From NCBI GenBank assembly GCA_002964805.2, contig PUDQ02000010.1:2232001-2296000 (forward strand): 64,000 bases of DNA, in the 5' to 3' direction. Shown piece by piece: positions 46,120 to 56,489 of the stretch. A program made the position numbers and the translations under genes. This DNA is from Trametes villosa (taxonomy: Eukaryota > Basidiomycota > Agaricomycetes > Polyporales > Polyporaceae). Numbering within the stretch: position 1 is the stretch's first letter; the number at the start of each line of letters is the position of its first letter. The notes under the pieces are model-generated. The model was not told where the DNA came from, did not search any database, and saw only the letters and a program-made list of their open reading frames with translations.

Positions 46120-46713
46120 TTCCTTTGATTTCAAAGTTCTGCGTGCGTGTGTGAGTATACGGTATCAGAAGCGGCGTCGTTCGCAGCACCAGGCGCTGAC
46201 ATCAGGGGTGGAATGCTCACCGAGGATGCGAGGAACGGGTGCGGGGTTCTGACGAGATGGAAGGTCTCGGAGGAGGACGTTCGGGTGGGAACGCAGCGGC
46301 ACACAACGTTTGGGGGTTTATATCGCCCCCGCCGCGCCGATGCAGATCCCACACGATAAGCTTTGCACTCATTCGGAATTCCCTCAGTCATCCGCGCGCA
46401 TTTGCACCGCTGCGCGGTGAACGCCATTCGGAATGGCCTCGCGTTCATGCGCTCGCGGCGGGAAGGGAAGAACGCCTTCCCACTGGATACTGACTCACCT
46501 GCTTACATGCGAGCCGCAGCAGGACGTACGCCCCGGCAGACTTCAGCCACAGACGCGGCAGGGAGACATGCGCGCAGCCATAGCACCACCGGCCAATTAA
46601 CATATGGTACGTGCCGTACGCACACTACAGACAGATCATTAGTACATAGCAACGCATATGCATCACAGAGACGTCCAAAAGTCTATGCTGAAGCTGCCGG
46701 CGGCGAGTGCGCT
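46120..46713. promoter_or_regulatory. Upstream region of the microprotein gene / 3' side of the S10 gene
   Basis: 594 bases between the microprotein start and the carboxypeptidase stop (both -). An ATG-led frame at about 46210-46140 stops within 25 codons and cannot be spliced in frame onto the microprotein. A TGACTCA string lies at 46491-46497. No gene. Confidence 0.5.
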
Positions 46714-48893
46714 TCAAGTCGCGTGAAGGGGCTCGCCCGCAAGCGCCTGGCTGAACATCTGCAGCGCCGCTTCGCCTCTGTGCAGGTTGCCCCACTCGTA
46801 CGCAGCTACCTCGTGGCCTCTGGCATGGACAGGGAGGTCAGCGCTGAGAGTCGTAGTGCGGGAATCGTACGCACGCTCCGAAGACGCGAAGGTAGTGCAG
46901 CTGCCCGGCGTTCTTGTACAGGCCCCCCGGTTCGCCGCGGACGGTAAAGTTGGAGAACTCCTGCTTTGCCCAGTCCGCGCTGACCGTCGTGTTCATCTTG
47001 TCGAGCTGGTGAAATCGACGGTAGGCTTTGGAAGCTCGAGTGCGCCGGGGCCCGAGGACTCACCATAGCCTCAACGCCGAAATAGTTGAACTGGTAATCC
47101 TACATAGCAAACCGGTCAGCCGCTCGGCCGCTCGCCACCCAGAGTGCATACCCACTGCGTCCCCGACATACAGCGTCGTCCGCACGCCCGCATCGACGAC
47201 CGCCGCGAGCGTCGGCACCGAGTTCTGCATCCACTCGCCCTCGAACGCGAACAGCACGCCGCTGTCCAACTCCGCGAACGCGCCCTCCGCGCCGAGCTGC
47301 GCCTTGCGCGCGGTGTCGTTCGCATACGCGGTGATGTCTGGGGGGTACGTGTCGAAGATGTCCGCGAGGATGTAGTCGGGGTTACGCGCGCCGGAGAGCC
47401 GCGGTTTGACGTCCGCGTCGCAGTTGAACTGCGCAGTCGCGCAGATGTCCGTGTCCGACGTGGCGTAGCATTGGAGAATCTGTTGATGTGCACCCGGACG
47501 GCCGGGGTCAATACGGTGTGGACAGTCGGGAGGAATACAATGCGCACTTGATCCCGACATCCGCCGGGCTGAATCCAGCTTTGATTCGTGGATACGAGCG
47601 TGTCGTTTGTAGCAGTCGGGAAGTACCTGCAGCGACAGGGGTCACGTCGTCCCCAGTTTTTCAATGGCACGGTATGGCGATGGACTCACGGATTGAACTG
47701 TGCGTAAGTGAAGTAGCTCTCGTATTGGGTAAGCGGGTCCTGTGTGGTCCCTGAGCGTCCAGCAGCTGACAGAGGTTCCCGAGAACACACTCACGGTCAG
47801 GCCATCCCCGATCCCGAGCGTCTTGAGGTTGACAGGTACACCCTCCAGACTACCATTCGCGATGCGCGCGTTTTGGTCGAGGAAATGCCTACCACCTCAA
47901 GGATCAGTTCGTTCCTAACGAGTGCGGTAAGTTCGCCGAGCAGCGGACCTTGCGAATGTTGGGCCATAGTGCCCGCCGTACCTGAAAGGAGTAGCATACA
48001 TCGAACCAGTGCGCGCCATAGATGACGATATACCACTCACGACTCGGTCCAGATACCGAAATCATTCGTCTTGAATCTGCTGAAGCGGTCATCCGCGAAG
48101 AGTACCTGCAGGAACTGACCCGCGCAGGTGGTAGATCAATATCATACGACGCGTGCGCCGCCCTGGAAGCAGTGAGCTTACGCTCCAGACATCTTCAGCG
48201 GCATCGAGCGAGTTGTCGATATTCCTGTCGCCCTGCGAGAAGCCAGTCGGGATCGGCTGGTCAATATAGAGCCTGCCGACGGTCAACACTCGTCCCTGAG
48301 GCCATCCTAACACCCGCGGGAAGGGCGTACATATTCGACACGTTATTCCAAGAGTAGGGATTGTACGACACGCTGGACGTGTCGTTGTTGATCCGGCAGG
48401 GACCGTGCTCCTGGAAGACCCCTACAAGCCCAGAGCCTCCAGGCTAGTGCCAGCACAGGTTAGCCCGTACGCATACCTCGAACGCGGCCGATGTCGCCAC
48501 GCATGCAGTGCTCACCCCGCCTTGCAGCCATAGGGTCAACGGCGCCATTTCCGGTTGCTCGCGGGCCTCAAAGAACCAAAACCTAATGTCATCGGAGAAG
48601 GCGGCGCTCAGTACTGCTCTCGTTCAACCCGAGCCTGGCACGGCAAACACGCACCATATACTATTCTCCTCGTCCAAGTCGGCGTAGCCCGAAGCCTGGT
48701 TTACCCCGGGAGTCGTCTCGCACTCGCCGCTGTTCTCGACGATGCGCAGCTTGCCCGGGGTCCGAGTCATGTCCCGCTTCCTCAACCCGCCCTGGTTGCT
48801 CTGCTCAACGGCGTGCCTGAAGACCCCCGAGAAGTGGACTGGGATCGCGGAGGCAAGTGCCGCTAACGCCATGCACTTCGTGAGTACCGCCAT
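46714..48893 (-). CDS. Secreted serine carboxypeptidase, peptidase family S10
   Basis: Thirteen-exon model, 478 aa: 48893-48655, 48582-48516, 48443-48331, 48272-48182, 48114-48041, 47981-47949, 47888-47795, 47739-47690, 47626-47548, 47479-47156, 47099-47064, 47005-46875, 46819-46714. Exons are as short as 33 and 36 nt; every junction is GT-AG and in phase. Residues 1-18 (MAVLTKCMALAALASAIP) form a signal peptide. S10 landmarks are ENSGECETTPGVNQASGYAD, SIWFWFFEAREQPEMAPLTL, oxyanion WLQGGPGGSG, FQEHGPCRINNDTSSV, LYIDQPIPTGFSQG, nucleophile WTESYGGHYGP (Ser195), LGIGDGLTDPLTQYESYF, the Asp region LYVGDADYQFN, and the catalytic His in VFGAGHEVAAYE (His446). It should remove C-terminal residues at acidic pH in the secretory pathway or outside the cell. 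Confidence 0.93.
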
Positions 48894-50446
48894 CTCGCAG
48901 TTCGTCTTGTCCGAGTCGCCTGAGAGGTTGCCAAGAGGTAGCTTGTTGCGATTCCGGGTACGGATTGCGTCGCCCCGTATATACGTTGTCAGGCCACAGT
49001 GAGACACCAGGAGATGTCCGCGCCTCACCGCCGCCCGTCACCTCTTCACAGCTCTGGGCGGGGATGCATGGCGGCGTGGCAGCCTCGTCGGAGGGGCTGA
49101 GGCTCGCATAGCCGCATAGCGTCCGGTGGCGAAAGCCGGCTGCCCTGTATACTGTATGTGTGCGTCAAACTTTGTGGGTGGTCAGGGGACGCACCATTAC
49201 AAAAATACACCGTCGATGCCGACGGCGAGAGCAGCCTGAGGGCAACGATGGCCGCAGAATGTATAGGATGGTTGCTACTGACGCTCACGGCGTCATCCTT
49301 CTTGACCTATAACCCCGCGCGGGCGTATCCAACATCCAGCGCTGTGGCGACTTCTGGTGAGTTGGCGAATGGGCATAAGAGCGATGCGCAAATTAGGGTG
49401 CTCCTACTAGTTGGGGCACACTTGCAACACTGGTTACTACTCACTGTGCTGCGCCCAGTTGCACGTTTAGTCATAGCGAGCGTACAGCATGCTGAAATGA
49501 AGATGAGCCGTTTAGATTATACATGACAGAGCCAAGCTGACTTGAACCCACAGCAACGCGGTCTCAGCTCTTCTCATGCGGCCGGGCCCTGGTACGCTAG
49601 TATCTCTCAGCGGCCGTTGAAGAAAGAGTGATATGCCAGTACATACCTAGTCCAACCGCCAGGTTCAACAAAACCCTTCCCAGAAGCAAGATTCTGGGGT
49701 CTGCGCATTCGTGCGCGCTATGTATGGGGTGCTAGACGTCAAGTTTTCTAAAACAACTAGGTGAAACTACACTGTGAAGTTCAGAAGAAAAAGAAGTGCG
49801 TGCCCCCCTGCTGCATGGCCGCGCGTCATCATGATGATCGACGCGTCCTGACAGGTCCTGACGCGTCGCGCGCCACGAAGCACTTCGCCAGCGCGCGTGA
49901 TCGCGATTTCGCGCCAACTTGCACCTCGAGACGCACGCTCATTCTTCCGATCCGCTGGCTAAAGTGACTTCGGAACGCGTTCACCGGCACCGGTGAGTTC
50001 CACCTGTGCGTGCATCCATTATATAGCGACATTAATTGCAATTGCATGACCTCAATATTGTTCCAATTCTCAGGCACGAGCCTCCTTATTAGCCACCCTA
50101 CCAGACACTCACTTCTGGCCGCGTCGGTGCGGCTGGCTCACTCGAACAGCTGCACCGACAGACAACGCAAGCTCTATAGGGCCGAAAATGGTCATAATGA
50201 CGCATGACGGCCCGATGAAACTACGCCGTATATAACTGCAAGTAACGATCGCAGGCCACGTCGCTTTCCCCCCAACATTACCTGTGCTTCAAAGCCTCAC
50301 CGCCCCGTCACCCAGCTGTCAGCCAGACAGTCCCCACCTCTCTCGCTCGACCCCTGCGACTAGCAACATCGAGAGGATATTTTAGATACCCGACTACTAC
50401 CGCACATACGTACGCAGTGCCAGGTGCCAAGAAGGGTTCAGCCTCG
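48894..50446. other. Intergenic, including inverted-duplication arm upstream of copy D
   Basis: 1.55 kb between divergent genes. Bases 48894-49730 are unique, with ORFs (for example 49158-49526, +) that lack family features. From about 49770 the sequence is the inverted counterpart of 36540-35900, ending with the promoter of copy D. Confidence 0.6.
50229..50235 (+). promoter_or_regulatory. TATA box of copy D
   Basis: TATATAA, 212 bases before the ATG at 50447, within gtatataactgc as in copy C. Confidence 0.6.
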
Positions 50447-51696
50447 ATGGGCCAGCATTGGCAATTGTACGTCTGCCAGCGAACAAGACCAAAGCGTCGA
50501 ATTACATGCTGATTGCCTACGGCAGTTTCAACCTCAGCCGGCAGCAGTACATCATGGTCAACGGCTACTTCAAGCTCGGCTGCATCTTCTTCGTACCACA
50601 GCCCTTCCTTATACGCAGCTTGGCTATACCCTATTCAGTGTAAGCCACCTCCCCTGCTCGCCTTCTTATTCCCACTCTGAATCGCAGCGAGTTTAGCCCC
50701 GAATTAGCAGGGTACCTAGCCAACCCTCCTCCCCTCGGGCCTGTGGCCAAGAAGGGTCTTATGTCGCTCCCAGACGACCTCCTCTTCGACATCCTCATGC
50801 GCGACGACCTCTCATTCTTCAGCAGTGTCTGTCTCGCCGTGACATGCAAGAAATTCCTCACCATCGCCTCGCAGCGCCTTCTCACACATGACCGCGACGT
50901 CCTCGCCGCGGGGTGGGCGCACTGTCGGATCATGTGCCTCGGGGAGTACACCCGCATCAACACCATGCCGGAGGCTCTCGTTAGGCCGACTAGGAAGGCC
51001 CGAATGCGGAAGGCGCTTGAAGAGCGGGCGGACCTCGACGGGCCCATCGACGAGCTGTCCTATGCCGGTCTCGATGAGCTGTGCGTCGATGCGGAGCGGG
51101 GCGGGATGCGGCTGGGCGCGCACCAGTATACGCACTTCGCGATGACGCTCCCACCGGCCGACCGCCGCCTCTTCGTCGCAGCCGCGGGGGTGACGTTCCC
51201 GGACCGCGACGACTGGGTCCTCTGCAACACCGTGAAGTGCGAGTACGTGCGCGCGTCCGCCCTCGCCGCGCTCGGCGGATGCCCCGACGACGCGTCGCCG
51301 TTCTTGAGCCGCTCCGGGGTCGACTTCGGCACGGCGCTCTTCACGCGGTTCTGCTTCTCGGTGAGCAACGACACGGCGCTGGCGAACGAGTCGGTGAACA
51401 TACACGAGGGGAAGTGGGCGGGGGACCGATTCGTCATCGACACGATCGAGAGGGCGGTCCGGGACGACACCGAGCACGAGTGGAAGGACGTGACGGACGA
51501 GGTCGTGGAGGACATCAAGGCCATCTATCGGGACGACAACGACCCAGAGGACTGGGAGAAGAGGATAGCGACTCGGCAGTGGGGTTCTTCGGAATACTTC
51601 CAATGGGACGACGAGGCTACGTTGAAAGAGTTGCTCCGAGCCATAAGCCCTGAAGAACTGAGGTGGCGCAAGCGGTTGCTAGAGAAATACGCCTAG
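50447..51696 (+). CDS. MGQHW-family F-box-like protein, copy D
   Basis: Three-exon model, 377 aa: 50447-50466, 50526-50639, 50697-51696; introns 59 and 57 nt. The exon 1 and 2 sizes equal those of copies A-C. The spliced start is MGQHWQFFNLSRQQYIMVNG. The F-box-like segment is LMSLPDDLLFDILMRDDLSF...VTCKKFLTIASQRLL, and the core is DWVLCNTVKCEYVRASALAA, SGVDFGTALFTRFCFSVS, GKWAGDRFVIDTIERAV and EHEWKDVTDEVVEDIKAIYR. It pairs with copy C. Both reading frames are intact, so both copies are probably functional. An in-frame alternative acceptor at 50687 would add three residues. Function unknown; SCF adaptor role inferred. Confidence 0.88.
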
Positions 51697-52091
51697 TAGC
51701 TACACCATAGGAAGCTTGAAAACGCAGAGAATCAGGTGCAGTAAACGGATGCATGAGGCTAGACGTGACAGTCAAGTGTTGACATTGGCACAGTCGTCAG
51801 CGGGAGTTTCAGTTGTGCGGTGCTGGACGCTTGCACATGGGGTAGTTCCACATCGACGCAAACTGGACAATGCAAGCCAAGCTATGTGCAGTGCTCACAT
51901 CCTCGCAGCTGTGTTGTGCTGGTATTCTGGAAACCGACACCGAGGCAACGAAAGTCGTGGCAGGCAGCACTGGCCTATGGAATGTAATTCCAGCATGGGC
52001 GACATACAACATGTGGGACTCAAAGGACGTGACCATGACGGATAAGATCGCGGACTGCATAACCCTTCGTACACTGCTCGACGCGCAGCGT
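51697..52091. other. Intergenic, convergent 3' spacer
   Basis: 395 bases between the stop of copy D (+) and the stop of the uL4 gene (-). No gene seen. Confidence 0.6.
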
Positions 52092-53440
52092 TTAGGCGGA
52101 GAGGAGAGTCTTGAGGAAGGTCTCGCCAGCCGCCTTGGGGGTCTTGGCCTTCTTCTTGTCCTTCTGAGCCTTCACGCGCTCCTGCTTGACTGTGAACGCG
52201 AGACAGGTCAGTTTCGCCTCCCGTAAAGCCGCGACGCAAGACTTACGAAGCTCCTGCCTGCGGAGGGTCTTCGCGTAGGGGTTGAGGCGGAACAGAACGG
52301 CCTTGTTGACAAGGGGGTTCTTGTGCTGCGTCCAGGGGCGCTTTTGGATCTTCTGGCCAGCGGGGCGAACGACCGACTGGATCTCGTCGCTGTTGATGAG
52401 ACGGGTGACGTCGGGGTTGCTGATCTTGGCAGTGGGGAGGCTGCACACATGCAGGGGTAAATACCATGCAAGAGAATATCAAAACGCCTGACGTACACGT
52501 AGTCCTTCTTGAAGGTCGACGCCTTGTCGAAGGTGCCGAAGACCTCGTCAAGGAGCCCGAAAGCACCCTCAGTCCAGATAACGAAGCGGCCAAGGTGACC
52601 ACCGGGCGCGAGCTGGAGGAGGTTGAGGCGGCGGACGTTGACGACCTCAACACCGGGGAGGTTGCGGAACGCCTTGACGATACCGTTGTCCTCGTTGTAA
52701 ACAACGAGGGGGCCACGGCGCTGGCGGTGACGGCGGTTGCGGAGCTTGCCCTTACCCGCGCGGAGCTTGCGGGAGTTGGAGACCTTGACAACGTCGGAGT
52801 ACGCCTTGAGGGCCTTGAGGAGAGCGACAGCCTCCTTGGTCTTGGCGAAGGACTCGGTCGCGTTCGAGACGACGAGGGGGACCTCCTCGATCTCCTCGAT
52901 GCGGTGGCCACGGGCGAGGACGAGCGAGGGGAGGGCAGACGCCGCAAGGGCAGAAACAACGGCGAAGCGGCGCTGGTTCTGGTTCACCTTGACGTGCCAC
53001 TTGCGCCAGGTCTTGGTGGGCGCGAACATGCGACCGCCACGGCACATGTTACCGAACGCGGCCTGGCCGGAGCGGTGGGTACCACCACCGCCGACACGGG
53101 GGATACGAGCGACGGCACGACCGGTACCCCAGGACTCGGCGGAAGTCTGGTGGCCAGCCTTCTCGCTCACGGCGTACGCCTGCCTCTTGTTCTTCGCGAT
53201 GCTCTCTGATCAAACGAGATTCCCTCTGTTAGAGACTGTCCCACAAATTCCCATGCTTGATTCACTCACTGTGCACCTGCTGGACAACATCAAGACGGAT
53301 GGGAGCGGTGAGCACCGCGGGCAGGGGAAGAGAGCTGGAGGCCTCTAAATTTCGTCGTCAGTCGTTTCCCTCTGTACTGTTGCAATGCTGCACGCACCTC
53401 CGGCCGAGGAGCGAACGTTAACGGTAGGGCGAGAGGCCAT
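52092..53440 (-). CDS. RPL4: 60S ribosomal protein uL4 (RPL4)
   Basis: Five-exon model, 372 aa: 53440-53398, 53344-53270, 53205-52497, 52440-52247, 52189-52092; introns 53-64 nt. The start [20 protein letters not shown] and the joined leader [20 protein letters not shown] / [20 protein letters not shown] fit eukaryotic uL4. The large exon carries [40 protein letters not shown] and [20 protein letters not shown] (the extended loop lining the exit tunnel). Then come [20 protein letters not shown] and a Lys-rich C-terminal extension. Multiple early introns are usual for fungal ribosomal protein genes. Cytosolic large subunit, assembled in the nucleolus. Confidence 0.97.
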
Positions 53441-54480
53441 TCTTGAGGATGTCTTGAGTGTCTTGACGCGGCCGACAGGGCAGGATGAGTGTGTGGACAT
53501 CGAAAAATAGAGTTTGCCAGTACTACAGCCTCTGTGCAAGCTCGGACAAACAAAGGCATCACATGATGGAGACGCGACTGCAGGTTAGCGCCGGTCGACG
53601 CGTCTCAGCTGCTGTCTTGCCTCTCTCGCTCCTGCGAGGGTCTAAACATTCGCGGTTTGCTCGACATGCTGGACCTCAGGCCTTTTATACGCCTCTGTTA
53701 CGTACTACAGCTTCAATACTAGGCTCCCTTCTCCCCACATAAGATCGTCAGGGCTCTCTGACTGCAAGCTGGGCTTCTCGAACTTGCAGGCGTGGCGTTG
53801 AGGACATGGAGAGGCAAATGGCCACGCGAGCTGCAAGAATAATCGTCACCTACGTACACTTCTACCAGGTATGTGGAGGTCCCGTATGACACGATCCACG
53901 GGTGCGTTTCTAGCTGCAGGCTTGCAAGCGCGCAAAGTGGGCGCTCACGTATCGCATCCCCGCTGGTATTGTGCACCTATACCTCATCATCGCGTTAACC
54001 AAATGGAGCACAAGGAGACCGTCCTGAGAACACTGTCAGATCGCCGACATACATACGTATTCGAGCGGCACGACAATCCTCCACGAACGTAATGGACAAC
54101 TGCGGCACAATGTGCTGCTAGCTGCCCGTGCAGCGCCCAACCACTCGCACAGTCAGCAGCCTGCGGCCGCCGATTTCCAAATTGTGGATTGAACAAGAGT
54201 CACCGGGCTGCTAGACACCCAAGAAGCGTGCATCCTCGTGCATCGCACTCGCACTCGTATCTCAACCCCCCTCCAGCGTCGAGTCATGTACACGGTACAT
54301 GAGCGTCCACAAGCGTGGGCGCCACAGACGCCTCGGAGCGTTACCCACGGAGCGTGGAGATATCAGAATCGTCGGACCGCGCAATGGGGCGGAGGACCGT
54401 GCGGTCAGCGGGCTGCAGCAATTTACTTGCGATACGATCGACCACGAGCCGGCGGGTAGTCTCGGGCTATACTGAACGCA

Positions 54481-54487
54481 TGAGTCA
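54481..54487 (+). promoter_or_regulatory. Candidate Gcn4/CPC1 site upstream of aminotransferase copy 2
   Basis: Perfect TGAGTCA, 175 bases before the ATG and 45 before a TATA-like box. Gcn4-type factors bind TGA(C/G)TCA and activate amino-acid genes in fungi (general amino-acid control), which fits an Aro8-like enzyme. A 7-mer can occur by chance; position and gene type make it plausible. Confidence 0.45.
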
Positions 54488-54525
54488 GATACCCGCCCCG
54501 TTGGCTTGGGGGGTCGCGCAAAGGG

Positions 54526-54533
54526 TATAAGAG
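54526..54533 (+). promoter_or_regulatory. TATA box of aminotransferase copy 2
   Basis: TATAAGAG in gcaaagggtataagagcggg, 130 bases before the start codon. Confidence 0.5.
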
Positions 54534-54655
54534 CGGGAAGGTTATGCTCAGGTCGCAAGCAGTTGCGCCAGTGCTTCCCCGCGCATACAGCCACTTGCGT
54601 TCCCACCCAGCTTTTCACTGCAACATACCCCTTTGTAGGCAGAGGCAAGACTAAC

Positions 54656-56489
54656 ATGGCGAACGATATGGACCTCCCTCAGAGCTCGTCCGCTCACGTT
54701 CAGAATGCTGCAGAAGGCGCGACCAGACCTGCGAATACCCCGCTGGCCTCGCGCATCCTACCAAGAGAGTTCTACGACCAGTTCATGTCAGAGTCGTCCA
54801 AGCGCCGCATCGAGGATCCCAGTCAGTACGACATCCAGTCTCCACGAACATAATCTAACAAATACCGCCTGCTTCTGAACTACAGTCCGCGCCCTGCTCC
54901 CGCTCGAGGACCGCCCCGGCGTGATCTCCCTCCTCGCGGGCAAGCCGAACATCGACACGTTCCCGATCACGTCCATGCAGTTCAACCTGCGGGACCCCAC
55001 GACGGGCGAGAACCGGCCAATCGCGCTCAGCGATGCCGAGCTCGCGAAGGGTCTGCAATACAGCGGCAGCGCGGGTATCCCGGACCTCCTCGACTGGCTC
55101 GTAGGATTGCAGGAGCACGTACACGGCCGCAAGCGGGGCGAGGGCTGGAGCCTCTGCTTCGGCACGGGCTCGTCCGACTTGATTTACAAGGTCAATCGAG
55201 TACTTGTTGTTGATCATGAATACGACGGGCTCACAGGGTTTCAATCACAGGCGGTCAACGCCCTCCTCGATCCAGGAGATGTTGCACTCATTGAGGCCCC
55301 GATATACGCGTGAGGCCCTCTCTCTTCACACAGCTCGTGCCGTCGGTGCTGACCGTCCCGTCCACAGAGGCGTATTCCCGGTCTTCCACGGAACAGGATG
55401 TGAGATGATAGGTCGGTACATCCGCCGCCTGCGCCATCTCCATTCCTATCTAATGCCCTAACAGAGGTCCGCACCGACGAGCACGGAACGGACGCGCAGG
55501 GCCTGCGCGAGATGCTCGAGAACTGGCCGGCGGGGAAGCCCAAGCCGAAGGTCCTTTACACCGTGCCGGTACGCTTTCACATTTCCCGACCCGCGGTCCA
55601 GCTACGTAACGGAGTATACGCTGACACCGAGTATCCGTAGTACGGATGTAATCCGACAGGAATGACGTCTACGCTTGAGCGGAGGCTGCAAGTCCTCGAG
55701 CTTGCGCGCGAGCACAACTTCCTCATTCTCGAAGGCAAGTCCAAACACACCTCCACGTTGTATCGCCGGCTGACAACGTCAACGCAGATGACCCGTACTA
55801 CTACCTGTACTTCGGAGATGCGCCACGCCCACCGTCGTACTTCACGCTCGAGCTCGAGCAGCCCGAGGTAGGCCGGGTCATCCGCTTCGACAGCCTCTCG
55901 AAGGTGCTCTCCTCGGGTATGCGCATCGGCTTCATCTCCGCACCCGAATGCATCGTCGACGCCGTCGTCCTCCACGTGCGTCCCCTGTTATTCCGTCTCA
56001 TGGATGTATGCTCACCCCCAAGCCGCACTGCAGACGATGACGTCGAACCTGCAGCCGCCGACGCTGACGCAGGTGCTCGCGCTGCGGCTGCTGCGCGAGT
56101 GGGGGTACGACGGGCTGCGGACGCACGTCGGGCGCGTCGCGCAGTTCTACCACGCGAAGCGGGACGTGTTCGAGGGCCTCATGCGGAAGTACCTCGCGGG
56201 CCTCGCGGAGTGGGCCACGCCCGAGGCGGGCATGTTCTTCTGGTTCAAGCTCAACCTCGGCGACGGCGACGGCGCGGAGGGCGACTCGGAGGCGGTCATC
56301 CGGACGAAGGCGCTCGAGAAGGGCGTGCTCGCGCTGCCCGGGACGGTCTTCCACCCGGGCGGGCGGAAGACGGCGTACGTGCGGGCGTCGTTCAGCCTGC
56401 TGCCCGCGGACCAGGTCGAGGAGGCGCTCCGGCGGCTGCGGGACGTCATCCTGGAGGCGCGGAGGGAGGCGGCGGGTGCCTCGGCCTGA
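54656..56489 (+). CDS. Aro8-like aromatic/2-aminoadipate aminotransferase, copy 2
   Basis: Eight-exon model, 471 aa: 54656-54821, 54886-55190, 55251-55309, 55368-55411, 55465-55568, 55641-55734, 55788-55975, 56034-56489. Five internal exons (59, 44, 104, 94, 188 nt) have exactly the lengths found in copy 1, so the genes are true paralogues. Copy 2 lacks the last intron of copy 1 and has a longer N-terminus (about 30 extra residues, MANDMDLPQSSSAHVQNAAE). Landmarks are GVISLLAGKPNIDTFPITSM, LQYSGSAGIPDLLDWL, FGTGSSDLIYKAVNALLDPG, KVLYTVPYGCNPTGMTS, DDPYYYLYFGDAPRPPSY and RFDSLSKVLSSGMRIG (PLP lysine in SLSK). The intron at 55735-55787 starts with GCAAGT, a GC-AG intron. Role as in copy 1; substrate split between copies unknown. 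Confidence 0.93.

Larger units (their letters stand above)
49770..51696 (+). repeat. Inverted segmental duplication, arm 2
   Basis: Counterpart of 34641-36540 in opposite orientation. Compared with arm 1 it carries an extra ggtcctgac-type partial repeat (gacgcgtcctgacaggtcctgacgcgtc, near 49839-49867) and an expanded catgatgatc, showing small local rearrangements since duplication. Confidence 0.85.
53441..54655. promoter_or_regulatory. Divergent promoter region, uL4 / aminotransferase copy 2
   Basis: 1.2 kb between two start codons facing apart. The right end has a TGAGTCA site and a TATA box serving the aminotransferase (listed separately). No coding sequence supported. Confidence 0.6.

Noticed and set aside
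46140..46210. Possible upstream exon (MSAPGAANDAASDT) for the microprotein
   Set aside because: The GTATAC donor and following acceptor would shift the frame away from the CxxC reading; the ATG at 46119 gives a clean start.
49158..49526. 122-codon plus-strand ORF with a hydrophobic stretch (WLLLTLTASSFLTY)
   Set aside because: No recognisable family or plausible flanking exons, so it is not listed as a gene; transcripts could change this.
52466..53209. 247-codon plus-strand ORF opposite uL4
   Set aside because: Mirror of strongly biased ribosomal-protein codons; the minus-strand uL4 product is unmistakable.
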